This document shows, piece after piece, positions 24,648-32,627 of a stretch of 32,650 bases of DNA (within the stretch, counting starts at the first letter, position 1; the number at the start of each line of letters is the position of its first letter). The DNA is taken from assembly GCA_016783905.1 (NCBI GenBank), contig JADHVQ010000018.1, positions 1 to 32,650 on the forward strand. The letters are read 5' to 3'. Origin of the DNA: Bacteroidales bacterium. GTDB taxonomy: Bacteria; Bacteroidota; Bacteroidia; Bacteroidales; FEN-979. Position numbers and translations under genes: made by a program. The notes below the pieces were generated by a model. That model was not told the origin of the DNA and searched no databases. It was given only the letters and a program-made list of their open reading frames with translations.

Positions 24648-26564
24648 TTAGGTCCATAAATAAATGAATACCAGGGCGAGAATCACCGCTCCGGAGACAA
24701 ATACAAGTGCGTATTGTTGCAATTGTCCCGACTGAAATCCCTTGATCCTGTCAGAGGCCTGGTTGGTAACATAAGAGATGCCGTTCATGGAGCCGTCGAC
24801 AATGTGGCGGTCGAACCATGCGATCGGTTTGGAAATATGATCAAAGATGATCTTTTGTGTAATGAACAGGTAGAGCTCATCGACATAGAATTTATGATAA
24901 GCCGCCCTGTAGAACCCATGCAAGGCGTGAGCAATTTTGCCGGGGATACCGGTTGGTTTGAGATACATGACCCAGGCTACCCCTATGCCAACTAATGCGA
25001 TGACAATAGAGGGGATAGCGATGATCCATTCGGTGTGAAGTTCAAATATATGCCTGTCGGATGTAACCAGGTGTGAGAATGGGATAAACCCGGCAAACAT
25101 CGCTCCGAAGGCCAGGAAGATCAGTGGTATCGTCATCGATTTTGGCGCCTCATGCGGAGCATGATGATAATCCTGTTTCTTTCCCCAGAATATACCAAAG
25201 TAAAGCCGGAACATATAAAATGCTGTCAGGCCGGCTACCACGTATTCAATGAGGAAAAGTGCGGTGTCGTGATGGTAAGCGGCCACCAGGATCTCATCTT
25301 TGCTGAAGAACCCTGAAAAGGGAGGGATCCCGGCAATGGCCAGGCAAGCAATTAAAAAGGTAATGTGCGTGATCGGCAGGTATTTCCGCAGTCCTCCCAT
25401 TTCATGCAGGTAATTGCTGTGAACGGCATGGATGATGGCCCCGGCACAGAGGAAGAGAAGCGCTTTAAAGAAAGCGTGGGTAAAGAGGTGGAACATCGAC
25501 GCCATGTATCCCAAACCTTCATGTCCTCCCATACCCGAAACTCCCAGCGCACACATCATATATCCGATCTGGGACATCGTAGAGTAGGCGAGCACACGCT
25601 TGATATCGTATTGAGTACAGGCGATGATCGCCGCAAAAAGGGAAGAGAAGGCCCCTACCCAGGCTACGAGCTGTAACGCTATAGGCACGGTAATATAGAT
25701 CGGGAACAAACGGGCAACCAGGTAAACACCTGCAACAACCATGGTGGCGGCGTGGATCAGTGCTGAAACCGGAGTTGGGCCCTCCATGGCATCGGGCAAC
25801 CAGATGTGGAGCGGGAACATGGCCGATTTTCCGGCTCCGCCCATGAAGATCAGGATCATCGCCCAGGTGAGGACTGACATGCCGATAAACGTAGCCGCCG
25901 GAGGGGTACCAATCGCCGGCCCGGTGGGGCTGGTCAGTGTCAGAAAGTCAAAGGTGCCGCAATAGTAAGAAAGAAGCAGGATCCCGATCAGGAATCCCAG
26001 GTCGGCGAAACGGGTAACGATAAACGCTTTTTTGGAGGCGGCAACCGCGGTGTCTCTCGTATAATAGAACCCTATCAGCAGGTAGGAGGAGACCCCTACC
26101 AGCTCCCAGAATATATACATCTGGAAGATGTTGGTGGCAACCACCAGCCCCAGCATGGCAAAGGTAAAGAGAGAGAGGAAGGCATAGTACCGCTCAAAGC
26201 CCTTTTCGCCTTTCAGGTACCCTGTGGAGTAAATGTGAGCCATCAGCGATACGGTGGTAACGACGATCAGCATCATGACCGAAATGGGATCAATAAACAC
26301 ACCCATGTCAATATGCAGCGTGTCTGTAAACCGTAGCCATAGGGTGTTATACCCTATAATCTGCTGGTATACATCATCCACCCTCCCAACAACAAAGAAA
26401 TATTTGTATGCCGTATAGATGGATAGGATCCAGGAAATAAAGAGACCTGCAGACCCAACGATCCCGGAAACTGCAGGCTTGAATTTATTACCCAAGAAAC
26501 CGATCAGGATGAAGAGGAAGAACGGTATCAGGACGATCCAGATGGTGTAAGAGAAGTCAAACAT
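24648..26564 (-). CDS. nuoL: NADH-quinone oxidoreductase subunit L
   Basis: A 638-residue distal antiporter-like subunit, including the long amphipathic lateral helix and last span at the C-terminus (about 540-638). Blocks seen: IDPISVMMLIVVTTVSLMAH, YIFWELVGVSSYLLIGFYY, SAMFPLHIWLPDAMEGPTPV, KRVLAYSTMSQIGYMMCALG and AGIPPFSGFFSKDEIL. It begins 66 bp after nuoK, across the G-rich palindrome at 26581-26627. It completes the proton-pumping set L-M-N, so the complex should pump protons (or possibly sodium). Confidence 0.96.
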   Translation of the reverse strand: MFDFSYTIWIVLIPFFLFILIGFLGNKFKPAVSGIVGSAGLFISWILSIYTAYKYFFVVGRVDDVYQQIIGYNTLWLRFTDTLHIDMGVFIDPISVMMLIVVTTVSLMAHIYSTGYLKGEKGFERYYAFLSLFTFAMLGLVVATNIFQMYIFWELVGVSSYLLIGFYYTRDTAVAASKKAFIVTRFADLGFLIGILLLSYYCGTFDFLTLTSPTGPAIGTPPAATFIGMSVLTWAMILIFMGGAGKSAMFPLHIWLPDAMEGPTPVSALIHAATMVVAGVYLVARLFPIYITVPIALQLVAWVGAFSSLFAAIIACTQYDIKRVLAYSTMSQIGYMMCALGVSGMGGHEGLGYMASMFHLFTHAFFKALLFLCAGAIIHAVHSNYLHEMGGLRKYLPITHITFLIACLAIAGIPPFSGFFSKDEILVAAYHHDTALFLIEYVVAGLTAFYMFRLYFGIFWGKKQDYHHAPHEAPKSMTIPLIFLAFGAMFAGFIPFSHLVTSDRHIFELHTEWIIAIPSIVIALVGIGVAWVMYLKPTGIPGKIAHALHGFYRAAYHKFYVDELYLFITQKIIFDHISKPIAWFDRHIVDGSMNGISYVTNQASDRIKGFQSGQLQQYALVFVSGAVILALVFIYLWT

Positions 26565-26580
26565 AAGTTTTTATTTATGA

Positions 26581-26627
26581 CCCCTCCCCTGCACCCCTCC
26601 CCTTGAGGGGAGGGGCCGGGGGTGGGG
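26581..26627. repeat. C/G-rich palindromic repeat between nuoK and nuoL
   Basis: A perfect 10-bp inverted repeat (cccctcccct tg aggggagggg, 26594-26615) is followed by ccgggggtgggg. It fills most of the only sizeable gap in the nuoJ-N part. The plus strand has four G-runs of four or more within 21 bases, a G-quadruplex pattern. It is shaped like an extragenic repeat. Confidence 0.75.
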
Positions 26628-26630
26628 TAA

Positions 26631-26948
26631 TTAATACTTCATCTCATCCATCTTCTCTACATCGATGTTGACAATGCGACGGTAGATGTTGATGATGATG
26701 GCGATTGCCACGGAAGCCTCAGCGGCAGCCACAGCGATGATGAAGATGGTAAAAAACATCCCTTCCATGTGCTCTGGAAAGAGGATCTTGTTGAATGCCA
26801 CAAAATTGATACAGACCGAGTTCAGGATCAACTCTATCGACATGAGCATGGTGATCAGATTCTTTCTCACCAGGAATCCATACACCCCCACGAAAAACAT
26901 GACGGTGGAGAGGATTAAAAACCAGGATAATGGAACTCCTTCAAACAT
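26631..26948 (-). CDS. nuoK: NADH-quinone oxidoreductase subunit K
   Basis: A 105-residue membrane subunit with three spans. The conserved acidic residues lie in LITMLMSIELILNSVCINFV (span 2) and AVAAAEASVAIAIIINIYR (span 3), both part of the central proton path. It starts 18 bp after nuoJ. The length is exactly that of the family (about 100 residues). Confidence 0.95.
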   Translation of the reverse strand: MFEGVPLSWFLILSTVMFFVGVYGFLVRKNLITMLMSIELILNSVCINFVAFNKILFPEHMEGMFFTIFIIAVAAAEASVAIAIIINIYRRIVNIDVEKMDEMKY

Positions 26949-26966
26949 AGGTTGGTACTTTAGCTG

Positions 26967-27476
26967 TTAATCTTTACGTTTCTTGGCCAGGACGATGGCG
27001 CCGATCATGGCAGCGAGCAGAAGCACACTGATGACTTCAAAAGGCAATGCATATCCATGCCTTCCGTAACTGATCAGGTTCTCCCCGATGTCTGTTACAT
27101 TGACCAGTTCAGTACTCCCCACAGATCCCGGAAAATTATACTGTAGAATAACTACGATGCAGAGTGCTGCCCCAACCAACGCCACCATGGCGGCAGGCCA
27201 TTTTTTCATCAGGCTTGCCGTCGGCAGCTTTTCAGCAATATGGCTGGTAAGCAGGATCGAGAAGATGATCAGCACGACGATCCCGCCAGCATATAATGTC
27301 AGCTGGATGGCTGCCAGGAAATTGTATTTCAGCAGGAAGTAGAGGCCTGCAGTGGATACCAGTACGAACAACAGGAAGGTGGCTGCCCGCAGGATCCGCC
27401 TGCTGGTCACCGTAAGGATAGAGAAGATCACAATGACCGCCGAAAAGAGGAGAAACATGAATTGATTGCTCGTCAT
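26967..27476 (-). CDS. nuoJ: NADH-quinone oxidoreductase subunit J
   Basis: A 169-residue membrane subunit with five hydrophobic segments. The third includes FLAAIQLTLYAGGIVVLIIF, the block with the pi-bulge segment seen in NuoJ/ND6. Its ATG overlaps the nuoI stop by one base (TAATG). The length is typical for the short bacterial form. Confidence 0.93.
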   Translation of the reverse strand: MTSNQFMFLLFSAVIVIFSILTVTSRRILRAATFLLFVLVSTAGLYFLLKYNFLAAIQLTLYAGGIVVLIIFSILLTSHIAEKLPTASLMKKWPAAMVALVGAALCIVVILQYNFPGSVGSTELVNVTDIGENLISYGRHGYALPFEVISVLLLAAMIGAIVLAKKRKD

Positions 27477-27955
27477 TATTCTATATCTTTAATAATGGAT
27501 GATCCGGGTTTATTCAAAATTTTGGTCAGTTTGGTACGATCAAACACCGCATGCTCAAAAGTCTGGTCCCAGTCCAGCGCTTCCGACGGACAGGTCTTGA
27601 CACAGAGGCTGCAAAAGGTGCACATCGAAAGGTGATATATGTGCTTGTCGATGATGCGCTTCTTTTTGCCGTCGGGCAGTTCGATCCGGTCGGAAATGAC
27701 CTCGATGGATCCGTTCGGACAGTTCGTCTCACAGATTCCGCAGCCGGTACAACGATGCTGGTTATGCTCGTCGTGAGGCATGATGAGATCTCCTTTGAAA
27801 CGCTCAAACATCTTCAGTTTTTTCCGGTTCTCAGGATATTGCTGTGTGACAATCTGCCCGGGACTGAAAAAGTATCTTCCGGTCACCGACATGCCGATGA
27901 GCAGGGATCGAAATCCCCAGAAGATATCTGTAAAATATTTGGTGAAACTGTTCAT
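27476..27955 (-). CDS. nuoI: NADH-quinone oxidoreductase subunit I (2 x [4Fe-4S])
   Basis: A 159-residue peripheral-arm ferredoxin-like subunit carrying clusters N6a and N6b: Cys 69, 72, 75 and 79 (CTGCGICETNCP) and Cys 112, 115, 118 and 122 (CTFCSLCVKTCP). An amphipathic N-terminal region (FWGFRSLLIGMSVTGRYFF) anchors it to the membrane arm. With no NuoEFG encoded here, NuoI is the likely entry point for electrons from a reduced ferredoxin. It starts 4 bp after nuoH and overlaps nuoJ. Confidence 0.95.
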   Translation of the reverse strand: MNSFTKYFTDIFWGFRSLLIGMSVTGRYFFSPGQIVTQQYPENRKKLKMFERFKGDLIMPHDEHNQHRCTGCGICETNCPNGSIEVISDRIELPDGKKKRIIDKHIYHLSMCTFCSLCVKTCPSEALDWDQTFEHAVFDRTKLTKILNKPGSSIIKDIE

Positions 27956-27959
27956 AATC

Positions 27960-29048
27960 TTAGAAATGCCAACCCATTAATACAATGAAAGCCATGATGA
28001 GAATATTGACCAGGTTGATCGGAAGAAGGTATTTCCACTCCAGGGTCAGGAGTTGGTCGATCCGTAACCGCGGGAAGGTCCACTTGAACCACATCATCAG
28101 CCAGATGACAAATGCAGTTTTACCAAAGTACCAAACAAGTGGCGGGATGAAGTCCATCACGTGGTTGAATCCTTCCCATCCATAAATATGAAACGGCATC
28201 CATCCGCCGAGAAACACGGTAGCGGCAATGGAAGCAACGATAAACATGTTCATGTATTCGGCCAGGAAGAAGAAGGCAAACTTGATTCCCGAATACTCGG
28301 TATGGAAACCGGCGGTCAGTTCCGACTCAGCCTCAGCCAGGTCGAAAGGACCCCTGTTGGTTTCAGCGGTACTGGCGATCAAAAAGATCACAAAGGCAAT
28401 GAAGGCCGGGATGTGACCTTTGAAAATAAACCAGCCGGTCGACTGCATCTCCACAACCTGGGAGAATTGCATGGTTCCTGCCAGGACGATGATGGTGAGC
28501 AGGGAGAGTCCTACCGACAGTTCGTAGCTGATGATCTGGGCGCCACTTCGCATCGCACCGATCAGCGAATACTTATTGTTGCTGGACCACCCGGCCAGCA
28601 ATACCCCTATCACCCCCAGCGAGGTTACGGCAATCACATACATGATCCCGATATCAAAGTCGATGGCATGCAGCCCCTTGGCAAACGGAATGGCTGCGAT
28701 GGCCATGAAAGAGGCTATGATTACAATAAAAGGGGCGATGTTGAACAGGAGCTTATCGGAATTCTTGATATAGACCAGCTCTTTCATCAACAGCTTGATA
28801 AAGTCGGCGATGGTCTGAAAGACTCCGTAAGGTCCCACCCGGTTGGGGCCGACGCGATTCTGCATGAAAGCACACACCTTTCGCTCTGCATATACCAGGA
28901 ACAGGCCGACAATTGCGTAAAAGAGCAGGAAGACAAGTCCGATGATGGTCATTTCCACGAGCAGCGCCCAGAACGGTGGCAACCACTCATAGAGAGCCTG
29001 GTCGATCGACTGGGTGAATGACGTGAAGTCATAAATGTTGAAAGCCAT
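27960..29048 (-). CDS. nuoH: NADH-quinone oxidoreductase subunit H
   Basis: A 362-residue membrane subunit at the junction of the two arms, forming much of the quinone chamber. Blocks seen: [40 protein letters not shown] (acid-rich loop) and [13 protein letters not shown]. The ATG at 29048, 13 bp after nuoD, is preferred; an in-frame TTG at 29072 would overlap nuoD by 11 bp. About eight spans are predicted. Normal length. Confidence 0.95.
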   Translation of the reverse strand: MAFNIYDFTSFTQSIDQALYEWLPPFWALLVEMTIIGLVFLLFYAIVGLFLVYAERKVCAFMQNRVGPNRVGPYGVFQTIADFIKLLMKELVYIKNSDKLLFNIAPFIVIIASFMAIAAIPFAKGLHAIDFDIGIMYVIAVTSLGVIGVLLAGWSSNNKYSLIGAMRSGAQIISYELSVGLSLLTIIVLAGTMQFSQVVEMQSTGWFIFKGHIPAFIAFVIFLIASTAETNRGPFDLAEAESELTAGFHTEYSGIKFAFFFLAEYMNMFIVASIAATVFLGGWMPFHIYGWEGFNHVMDFIPPLVWYFGKTAFVIWLMMWFKWTFPRLRIDQLLTLEWKYLLPINLVNILIMAFIVLMGWHF

Positions 29049-29061
29049 ATTTATTATGGTA

Positions 29062-30189
29062 TTATCTGTCAATATCCGGAATTACTAAGTCGAGGGAAGC
29101 GCCGATAGCAACCAGGTCGGCGATCTTCATTTCGCGGCTGATCTTATCCAGCACGCCAAGGTTCACAAAACTGGGGGTACGGAATTTCATCCGGACCGGG
29201 TTCTTGTTTCCATCTGAGATGCAATAGATACCAAGTTCGCCGCGGGCCGACTCCACGCACTGGTAATACTCCCCCTCAGGCAGCCTGATGATGGGTTTCA
29301 TCTTGGCGCTGAAATCCCCTTCGGGGATGTTGTCGATCAGCTGCTCAATGATATTCATCGATTCCCGCATCTCATCTATCCTCACCATATAGCGGCTATA
29401 GGTATCTCCTTCGTGACGCAAAACCTCCCTGAACTCCACCTTATCATACATGGCATAGGGGTGTTTTTTACGGATATCGCAGGCCCATCCCGATCCACGA
29501 CCTGAAGGACCGGTTACCCCATAGTTGATCGCCAGCTCTTTCGATAAGACTCCGACGCCTTTGCTCCGCTCAAGGAAAATGACGTTTCCACTGAGGATCC
29601 TATCATAGTCCTTGATCTTCTTCCGGTTGTACTTCAGAAAATCCTTGACGCGTTTCTGAAAGTTGGGATGGACATCCCGCATCAGACCTCCAGGAGTGTA
29701 GTAACTGTGTAATAACCGGGAACCGAACGACTCTTCAAAAATGTCGAGGATGTGTTCCCGGTCACGGAGTCCGTAAAAGAAGCAGGTGAGTCCGCCAAGG
29801 TCCATGCCGAAACTCGACCACCAGAGCTGGTGGGAGGCGATCCGGTTCAACTCGTCGAGGATCGTACGAATGTATTTGACCCGCTCGGGGACTTCTACCT
29901 CCAGGGCTCCTTCCACCAGCAGGCAAACAGCGTGGTTGTTGATGTGAGCAGAGAGATAATCCATCCGGTCAGTGAGGTGAATAATCTGCTGATACGTATC
30001 TTTTTCGCACATCTTTTCAATGCCGCGGTGTATGTATCCGCAATGGGGTTGCAATTTCTTAACGATCTCCCCCTGCAGGGTGACCACCAGCCGGAGAACC
30101 CCGTGGGTAGAGGGGTGCTGGGGTCCCATATTAATATGGTACTCTTCCTCCTCGATGCTCTGAACAGGCAGGTTAATGATCTCTTTCAT
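29062..30189 (-). CDS. nuoD: NADH-quinone oxidoreductase subunit D
   Basis: A 375-residue 49-kDa-type subunit that forms the quinone site with NuoB and Nuo[16 protein letters not shown] gives the quinone-binding His loop, [18 protein letters not shown] is the central family block, and it ends at ...PDIDR as usual. The ATG at 30189, 2 bp after the nuoC stop, is preferred; an in-frame start at 30252 would lie inside nuoC. It is a separate gene from nuoC, whereas some Bacteroidota have a fused nuoCD. It is followed directly by nuoH: nuoE, nuoF and nuoG are missing from their usual place. Confidence 0.95.
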   Translation of the reverse strand: MKEIINLPVQSIEEEEYHINMGPQHPSTHGVLRLVVTLQGEIVKKLQPHCGYIHRGIEKMCEKDTYQQIIHLTDRMDYLSAHINNHAVCLLVEGALEVEVPERVKYIRTILDELNRIASHQLWWSSFGMDLGGLTCFFYGLRDREHILDIFEESFGSRLLHSYYTPGGLMRDVHPNFQKRVKDFLKYNRKKIKDYDRILSGNVIFLERSKGVGVLSKELAINYGVTGPSGRGSGWACDIRKKHPYAMYDKVEFREVLRHEGDTYSRYMVRIDEMRESMNIIEQLIDNIPEGDFSAKMKPIIRLPEGEYYQCVESARGELGIYCISDGNKNPVRMKFRTPSFVNLGVLDKISREMKIADLVAIGASLDLVIPDIDR

Positions 30190-30191
30190 AC

Positions 30192-30650
30192 TTACAATTC
30201 TACGATGTTCACTTCGTCTGTGTAATCTTTCCGCATAGGATATCCTACCCAATCCTCCTCCAGAAGGATCCGGCGCAGGTCGGGATGGCCTGTGAAACGG
30301 ATCCCGAAAAGATCCCAGACCTCCCGCTCAAAAAAATCAGCGGTCATCCATAGGTCGGTGACAGTGTCAAATTCCGGGGTTTCCCGGTTATCTGTTTTGA
30401 CTTTCAACTCCACGGAATGATTCAGGGAGGTAGAGGTAAGGTGATACACAACACCCAGTTCGGTCCCCCAATCAACCCCGGTCAGGCAAAAGAGGTAGTC
30501 AAAATCAAGTTCCTTCTCCTCTTTCAGATGGGTAGTTAATGTTTTCAGTTTATCGGGTGGGATCAGGAAAGTAAGGAACTGCTTATTCTCCTCCTGTTGG
30601 GCCTCGGGAACAATCTCCAGAATTTTGTCTGTTAACTTTTCACTGTCCAT
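30192..30650 (-). CDS. nuoC: NADH-quinone oxidoreductase subunit C
   Basis: A 152-residue 30-kDa-type scaffold subunit of the peripheral arm. Blocks: DYLFCLTGVDWGTELGVVYH, TDLWMTADFFEREVWDLFGI, FTGHPDLRRILLEEDWVGYP and PMRKDY, the signature end of NuoC. Its start is 123 bp from the nuoB stop, an unusually large gap for this operon, filled by tandem repeats. It ends 2 bp before nuoD. Confidence 0.95.
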   Translation of the reverse strand: MDSEKLTDKILEIVPEAQQEENKQFLTFLIPPDKLKTLTTHLKEEKELDFDYLFCLTGVDWGTELGVVYHLTSTSLNHSVELKVKTDNRETPEFDTVTDLWMTADFFEREVWDLFGIRFTGHPDLRRILLEEDWVGYPMRKDYTDEVNIVEL

Positions 30651-30661
30651 GATTGAAATCT

Positions 30662-30719
30662 GAATATCGTGAATATCGTGAATACCGTGAATATCGTGAA
30701 TACCGTGAATATCGTGAAT
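30662..30719 (+). repeat. 9-bp tandem repeat between nuoB and nuoC
   Basis: Six tandem copies of gaatatcgt/gaataccgt (30662-30715) plus a partial seventh. The last four copies alternate between the two forms, giving an 18-bp higher-order pattern. The tract begins 11 bp upstream of the nuoC start. It is followed by ttgcttcgcttcgcaatgac (30724-30743), itself shaped like a known type of dispersed intergenic sequence. Confidence 0.9.
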
Positions 30720-30773
30720 GGTGTTGCTTCGCTTCGCAATGACAAGGGTGAAATAGCGAAATTTTCAATCTAA

Positions 30774-31352
30774 TCATAATTTAATGGTTCTTCTTCGTCC
30801 GTCGTCTTTCGTCTTTCGTTCCTTTGCGATGGTCTCCAGCTTGATTTTCCGCTGAAGTTGCATGACCCCGTATAGCAGGGCTTCGGGACGGGGCGGACAG
30901 CCGGGGATGTAGACATCGACCGGGACGACGTGGTCAACGCCACGGATCACATGATAGGTATTATAAAAAAAGGGGCCTCCGGAAACGGCACATGCCCCCA
31001 TAGCGATCACATATTTGGGATCCGACATCTGATCGTAAAGACGTTTCAGTACCGGGGCCATCTTGTTGACGATTGTTCCGGCCACCACGATCACATCAGC
31101 CTGCCGGGGAGAAGCGCGGTAGACCTCGATACCAAAGCGGGCAAAATCGTGACGGGATGCGCCTGTTGCCATCATCTCAATTCCGCAGCAGCTGGTGGCA
31201 AACGTCAGCGGCCAGATCGAGTTGGAGCGTCCCCAGTCGATGACGTCGTCGATGGTGGTGAGCATCACATTTCCTCCGGTTTTCTCGAACAACTCCAGGG
31301 TTTCGTTGTCCTGAAAATCGGCATACTTCATGTTCTTGATCCTTACTCCCAT
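30774..31352 (-). CDS. nuoB: NADH-quinone oxidoreductase subunit B (cluster N2)
   Basis: A 192-residue subunit holding the terminal [4Fe-4S] cluster N2 that reduces quinone. Ligands are Cys 55 and 56 (TSCCGIEMM), Cys 121 ([10 protein letters not shown]) and Cys 152 ([10 protein letters not shown]). Two starts are possible: the ATG at 31352, overlapping nuoA by 10 bp, or the ATG at 31331, which has an AAGGA eight bases upstream and may be the better one. The last 15 or so residues are very basic and come from a CGAAAGA-type repetitive stretch, so this tail is probably a recent extension. Confidence 0.95.
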   Translation of the reverse strand: MGVRIKNMKYADFQDNETLELFEKTGGNVMLTTIDDVIDWGRSNSIWPLTFATSCCGIEMMATGASRHDFARFGIEVYRASPRQADVIVVAGTIVNKMAPVLKRLYDQMSDPKYVIAMGACAVSGGPFFYNTYHVIRGVDHVVPVDVYIPGCPPRPEALLYGVMQLQRKIKLETIAKERKTKDDGRRRTIKL

Positions 31353-31693
31353 TTCAATGCTCCTTTCTTCCAGGCGTACAACAGGCCCAAACCTAAGACA
31401 AAGAAAAAGATGACGATCTCAATAAACCCGGTAATGCCCGCCTGCTTCATCACTACCGCCCAGGGGAAGATGAAGACCGTCTCCACATCAAAAATCAGGA
31501 AGATGATCGCGAACAGGTAATACCCCACGTTAAACTGAAGCCAGGTCAGTCCCTCAGTAGGGATGCCGCATTCATAAGCTTCGGCTTTTTGAGGATTGGT
31601 AGAGGTGGGGGGAATGTAGCTCGAGAAAAGGATTGCTACTCCGACAAGAAAGGCTCCCACAATGAAAAAGAGAATCAGACTTTCAGCGCTCAT
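31343..31693 (-). CDS. nuoA: NADH-quinone oxidoreductase subunit A
   Basis: A 116-residue membrane subunit with three spans. The conserved loop reads [13 protein letters not shown], with the Cys that marks NuoA/ND3, followed by [20 protein letters not shown] with its acidic residues. It is the first gene of the operon, with a well-formed promoter 27-59 bp upstream and a palindrome in the leader. Its end overlaps nuoB. Confidence 0.95.
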   Translation of the reverse strand: MSAESLILFFIVGAFLVGVAILFSSYIPPTSTNPQKAEAYECGIPTEGLTWLQFNVGYYLFAIIFLIFDVETVFIFPWAVVMKQAGITGFIEIVIFFFVLGLGLLYAWKKGALKWE

Positions 31694-31696
31694 ATC

Positions 31697-31710
31697 GTTA
31701 ATCGATTAAC
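31697..31710. promoter_or_regulatory. perfect 14-bp palindrome in the nuoA leader
   Basis: GTTAATCGATTAAC is its own reverse complement. It lies 4-17 bp upstream of the nuoA ATG and just downstream of the predicted transcription start, where a bound repressor would block the promoter or the ribosome. Confidence 0.45.
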
Positions 31711-31719
31711 AAACAGGCG

Positions 31720-31752
31720 CAAAGATAAAAAGATTCTCTTTTAACCATCAAA
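31720..31752 (-). promoter_or_regulatory. promoter of the nuo operon
   Basis: On the minus strand TTTG (31752-31749) is followed after 21 bp by TATCTTTG (31727-31720), a full match to the Bacteroidota -33/-7 consensus. The predicted start is near 31713, about 20 bp from the nuoA ATG. Confidence 0.7.
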
Positions 31753-31819
31753 GATATATTTACCTCTATATATATACTGATATTAATTAGCTGATTGCCT
31801 GTCAACTAAGTCTATAATT

Positions 31820-31833
31820 TTGATAAATGTCAA
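31820..31833. promoter_or_regulatory. Fnr/Crp-like box, copy 1
   Basis: TTGATAAATGTCAA fits the TTGAT-N4-(A/G)TCAA pattern of Crp/Fnr-family regulators. An identical copy follows at 31842, 22 bp centre to centre. It lies between the nuo promoter and the toxin-antitoxin genes, so either could be the target. Confidence 0.4.
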
Positions 31834-31841
31834 AGGGGGGG

Positions 31842-31855
31842 TTGATAAATGTCAA
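31842..31855. promoter_or_regulatory. Fnr/Crp-like box, copy 2
   Basis: This is an exact second copy of TTGATAAATGTCAA, on the same face of the helix as the first (22 bp, two turns). Each box is followed by a G-rich stretch, so a duplicated repeat unit is an alternative reading. Confidence 0.4.
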
Positions 31856-31928
31856 TAGGGGAGGTGAAAATGCAGGAATGTGGGGTCAGATTACCACACC
31901 TTTTTTTCCATTATAGTAAAATTTTTCG

Positions 31929-31936
31929 TACTTTTG
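31929..31936 (+). promoter_or_regulatory. candidate -7 box of the toxin-antitoxin pair
   Basis: TACTTTTG is a full match to TAnnTTTG, 12 bp before the antitoxin ATG, leaving only a very short leader. The -33 region is a T-run without a clear TTTG. Confidence 0.4.
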
Positions 31937-31948
31937 TTCAATAGCTTA

Positions 31949-32179
31949 ATGAGAGTGACCTATACGATACATATTCATGACAAGGGCAAGAAGGCAAAAA
32001 GCATTATCAACATGCTGAAGGCACTCGAAGAGGATTATGATTTCATTGAAATAGTTGAAGAACCCCACGAAATTTATCCTCAGACCGAACAACTTCTCAA
32101 AAAGAGATATAGAGAATTCCAGGAAAACCCGACCGGGAAAGACTGGAACGAACTGAAAAAAGAGCTAAAAAAATCGTGA
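31949..32179 (+). CDS. antitoxin-like protein of a type II toxin-antitoxin pair
   Basis: A 76-residue protein taking the ATG at 31949; the ATG at 31880 would add a 23-residue hydrophobic start and lies upstream of the -7 box. The N-terminal part (MRVTYTIHIHDKGKKAKSII) looks like a beta strand plus helix, and the C-terminal part is a charged helix (EQLLKKRYREF, WNELKKELKKS) suited to wrap a toxin. Its stop overlaps the toxin start (GTGA). Antitoxin identity rests on size and on the neighbour rather than on a recognised DNA-binding family. Confidence 0.65.
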   Translation: MRVTYTIHIHDKGKKAKSIINMLKALEEDYDFIEIVEEPHEIYPQTEQLLKKRYREFQENPTGKDWNELKKELKKS

Positions 32180-32481
32180 CTGCCGGCAAAGTCATTTACA
32201 CGTCCGGTGCAGAGGCGGATATCAAAGAATCGTATATCTGGTATGAGGCACAGCAGTCCGGCTTAGGAGATAAATTCCTTCATGAAATTGATACTCATGC
32301 AATAAGAATTCTGAAAAATCCCGATCATTTTCCTGAAGTTCTTCAAAACATTCACAAGGCAAACTTTATCAAATTTCCCTTCTCCATCTTCTTTGTTATT
32401 TCTAAAAGGGATATATACGTTATTGCTATTTTCCACAATAGCAGAAACCCTCAGATCTGGAAAAACCGGACTATAAAGTGA
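32176..32481 (+). CDS. RelE/ParE-family toxin
   Basis: A 101-residue protein of the ParE/RelE fold: YTSGAEADIKESYIWYEAQ, GLGDKFLHEID, RILKNPDHFPEV, KFPFSIFFVISKRDIYVIAI and a final FHNSRNPQIWKNR. The spacing of these blocks is typical of the family, whose members inhibit DNA gyrase (ParE) or cleave ribosome-bound mRNA (RelE). The start is GTG, overlapping the antitoxin by four bases, which gives translational coupling. Which target applies cannot be told. Confidence 0.82.
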   Translation: MTAGKVIYTSGAEADIKESYIWYEAQQSGLGDKFLHEIDTHAIRILKNPDHFPEVLQNIHKANFIKFPFSIFFVISKRDIYVIAIFHNSRNPQIWKNRTIK

Positions 32482-32531
32482 CTCCCTGTATTCCGGTTCA
32501 CAATTTCTGTTATTTTATCTACTTCGATCAT
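32451..32531 (-). pseudogene. possible 5' stub of a rimP-like gene cut off by the toxin gene
   Basis: On the minus strand an ATG at 32531 opens a 26-codon frame starting MIEVDKITEIVN, which faintly resembles the N-terminus of the ribosome maturation factor RimP, with a TAGTTTTG -7-like box upstream (32556-32549). The frame ends inside the toxin gene. The similarity is short; it may be chance. The rest of 32482-32650 shows no gene. Confidence 0.15.
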
Positions 32532-32627
32532 ATCCAACTTAAAAAATCCAAAACTATACAGATACAAGGACGATAACGTAAAAAACTTCGCCGACAAAGA
32601 TTTAGCCCGGTTTGGGGTTCAGTGTGA

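Noticed and set aside
28161-29021. A 286-codon plus-strand open frame opposite nuoH
   Set aside because: It lies wholly antisense to a clear nuoH, its product is rich in His, Gly and Gln with no domain, and the opposite strand carries conserved NuoH motifs. It is a shadow frame.
30662-30719. A CRISPR-like array between nuoB and nuoC
   Set aside because: The 9-bp units are contiguous with no spacers and there are no cas genes; it is a simple tandem repeat.
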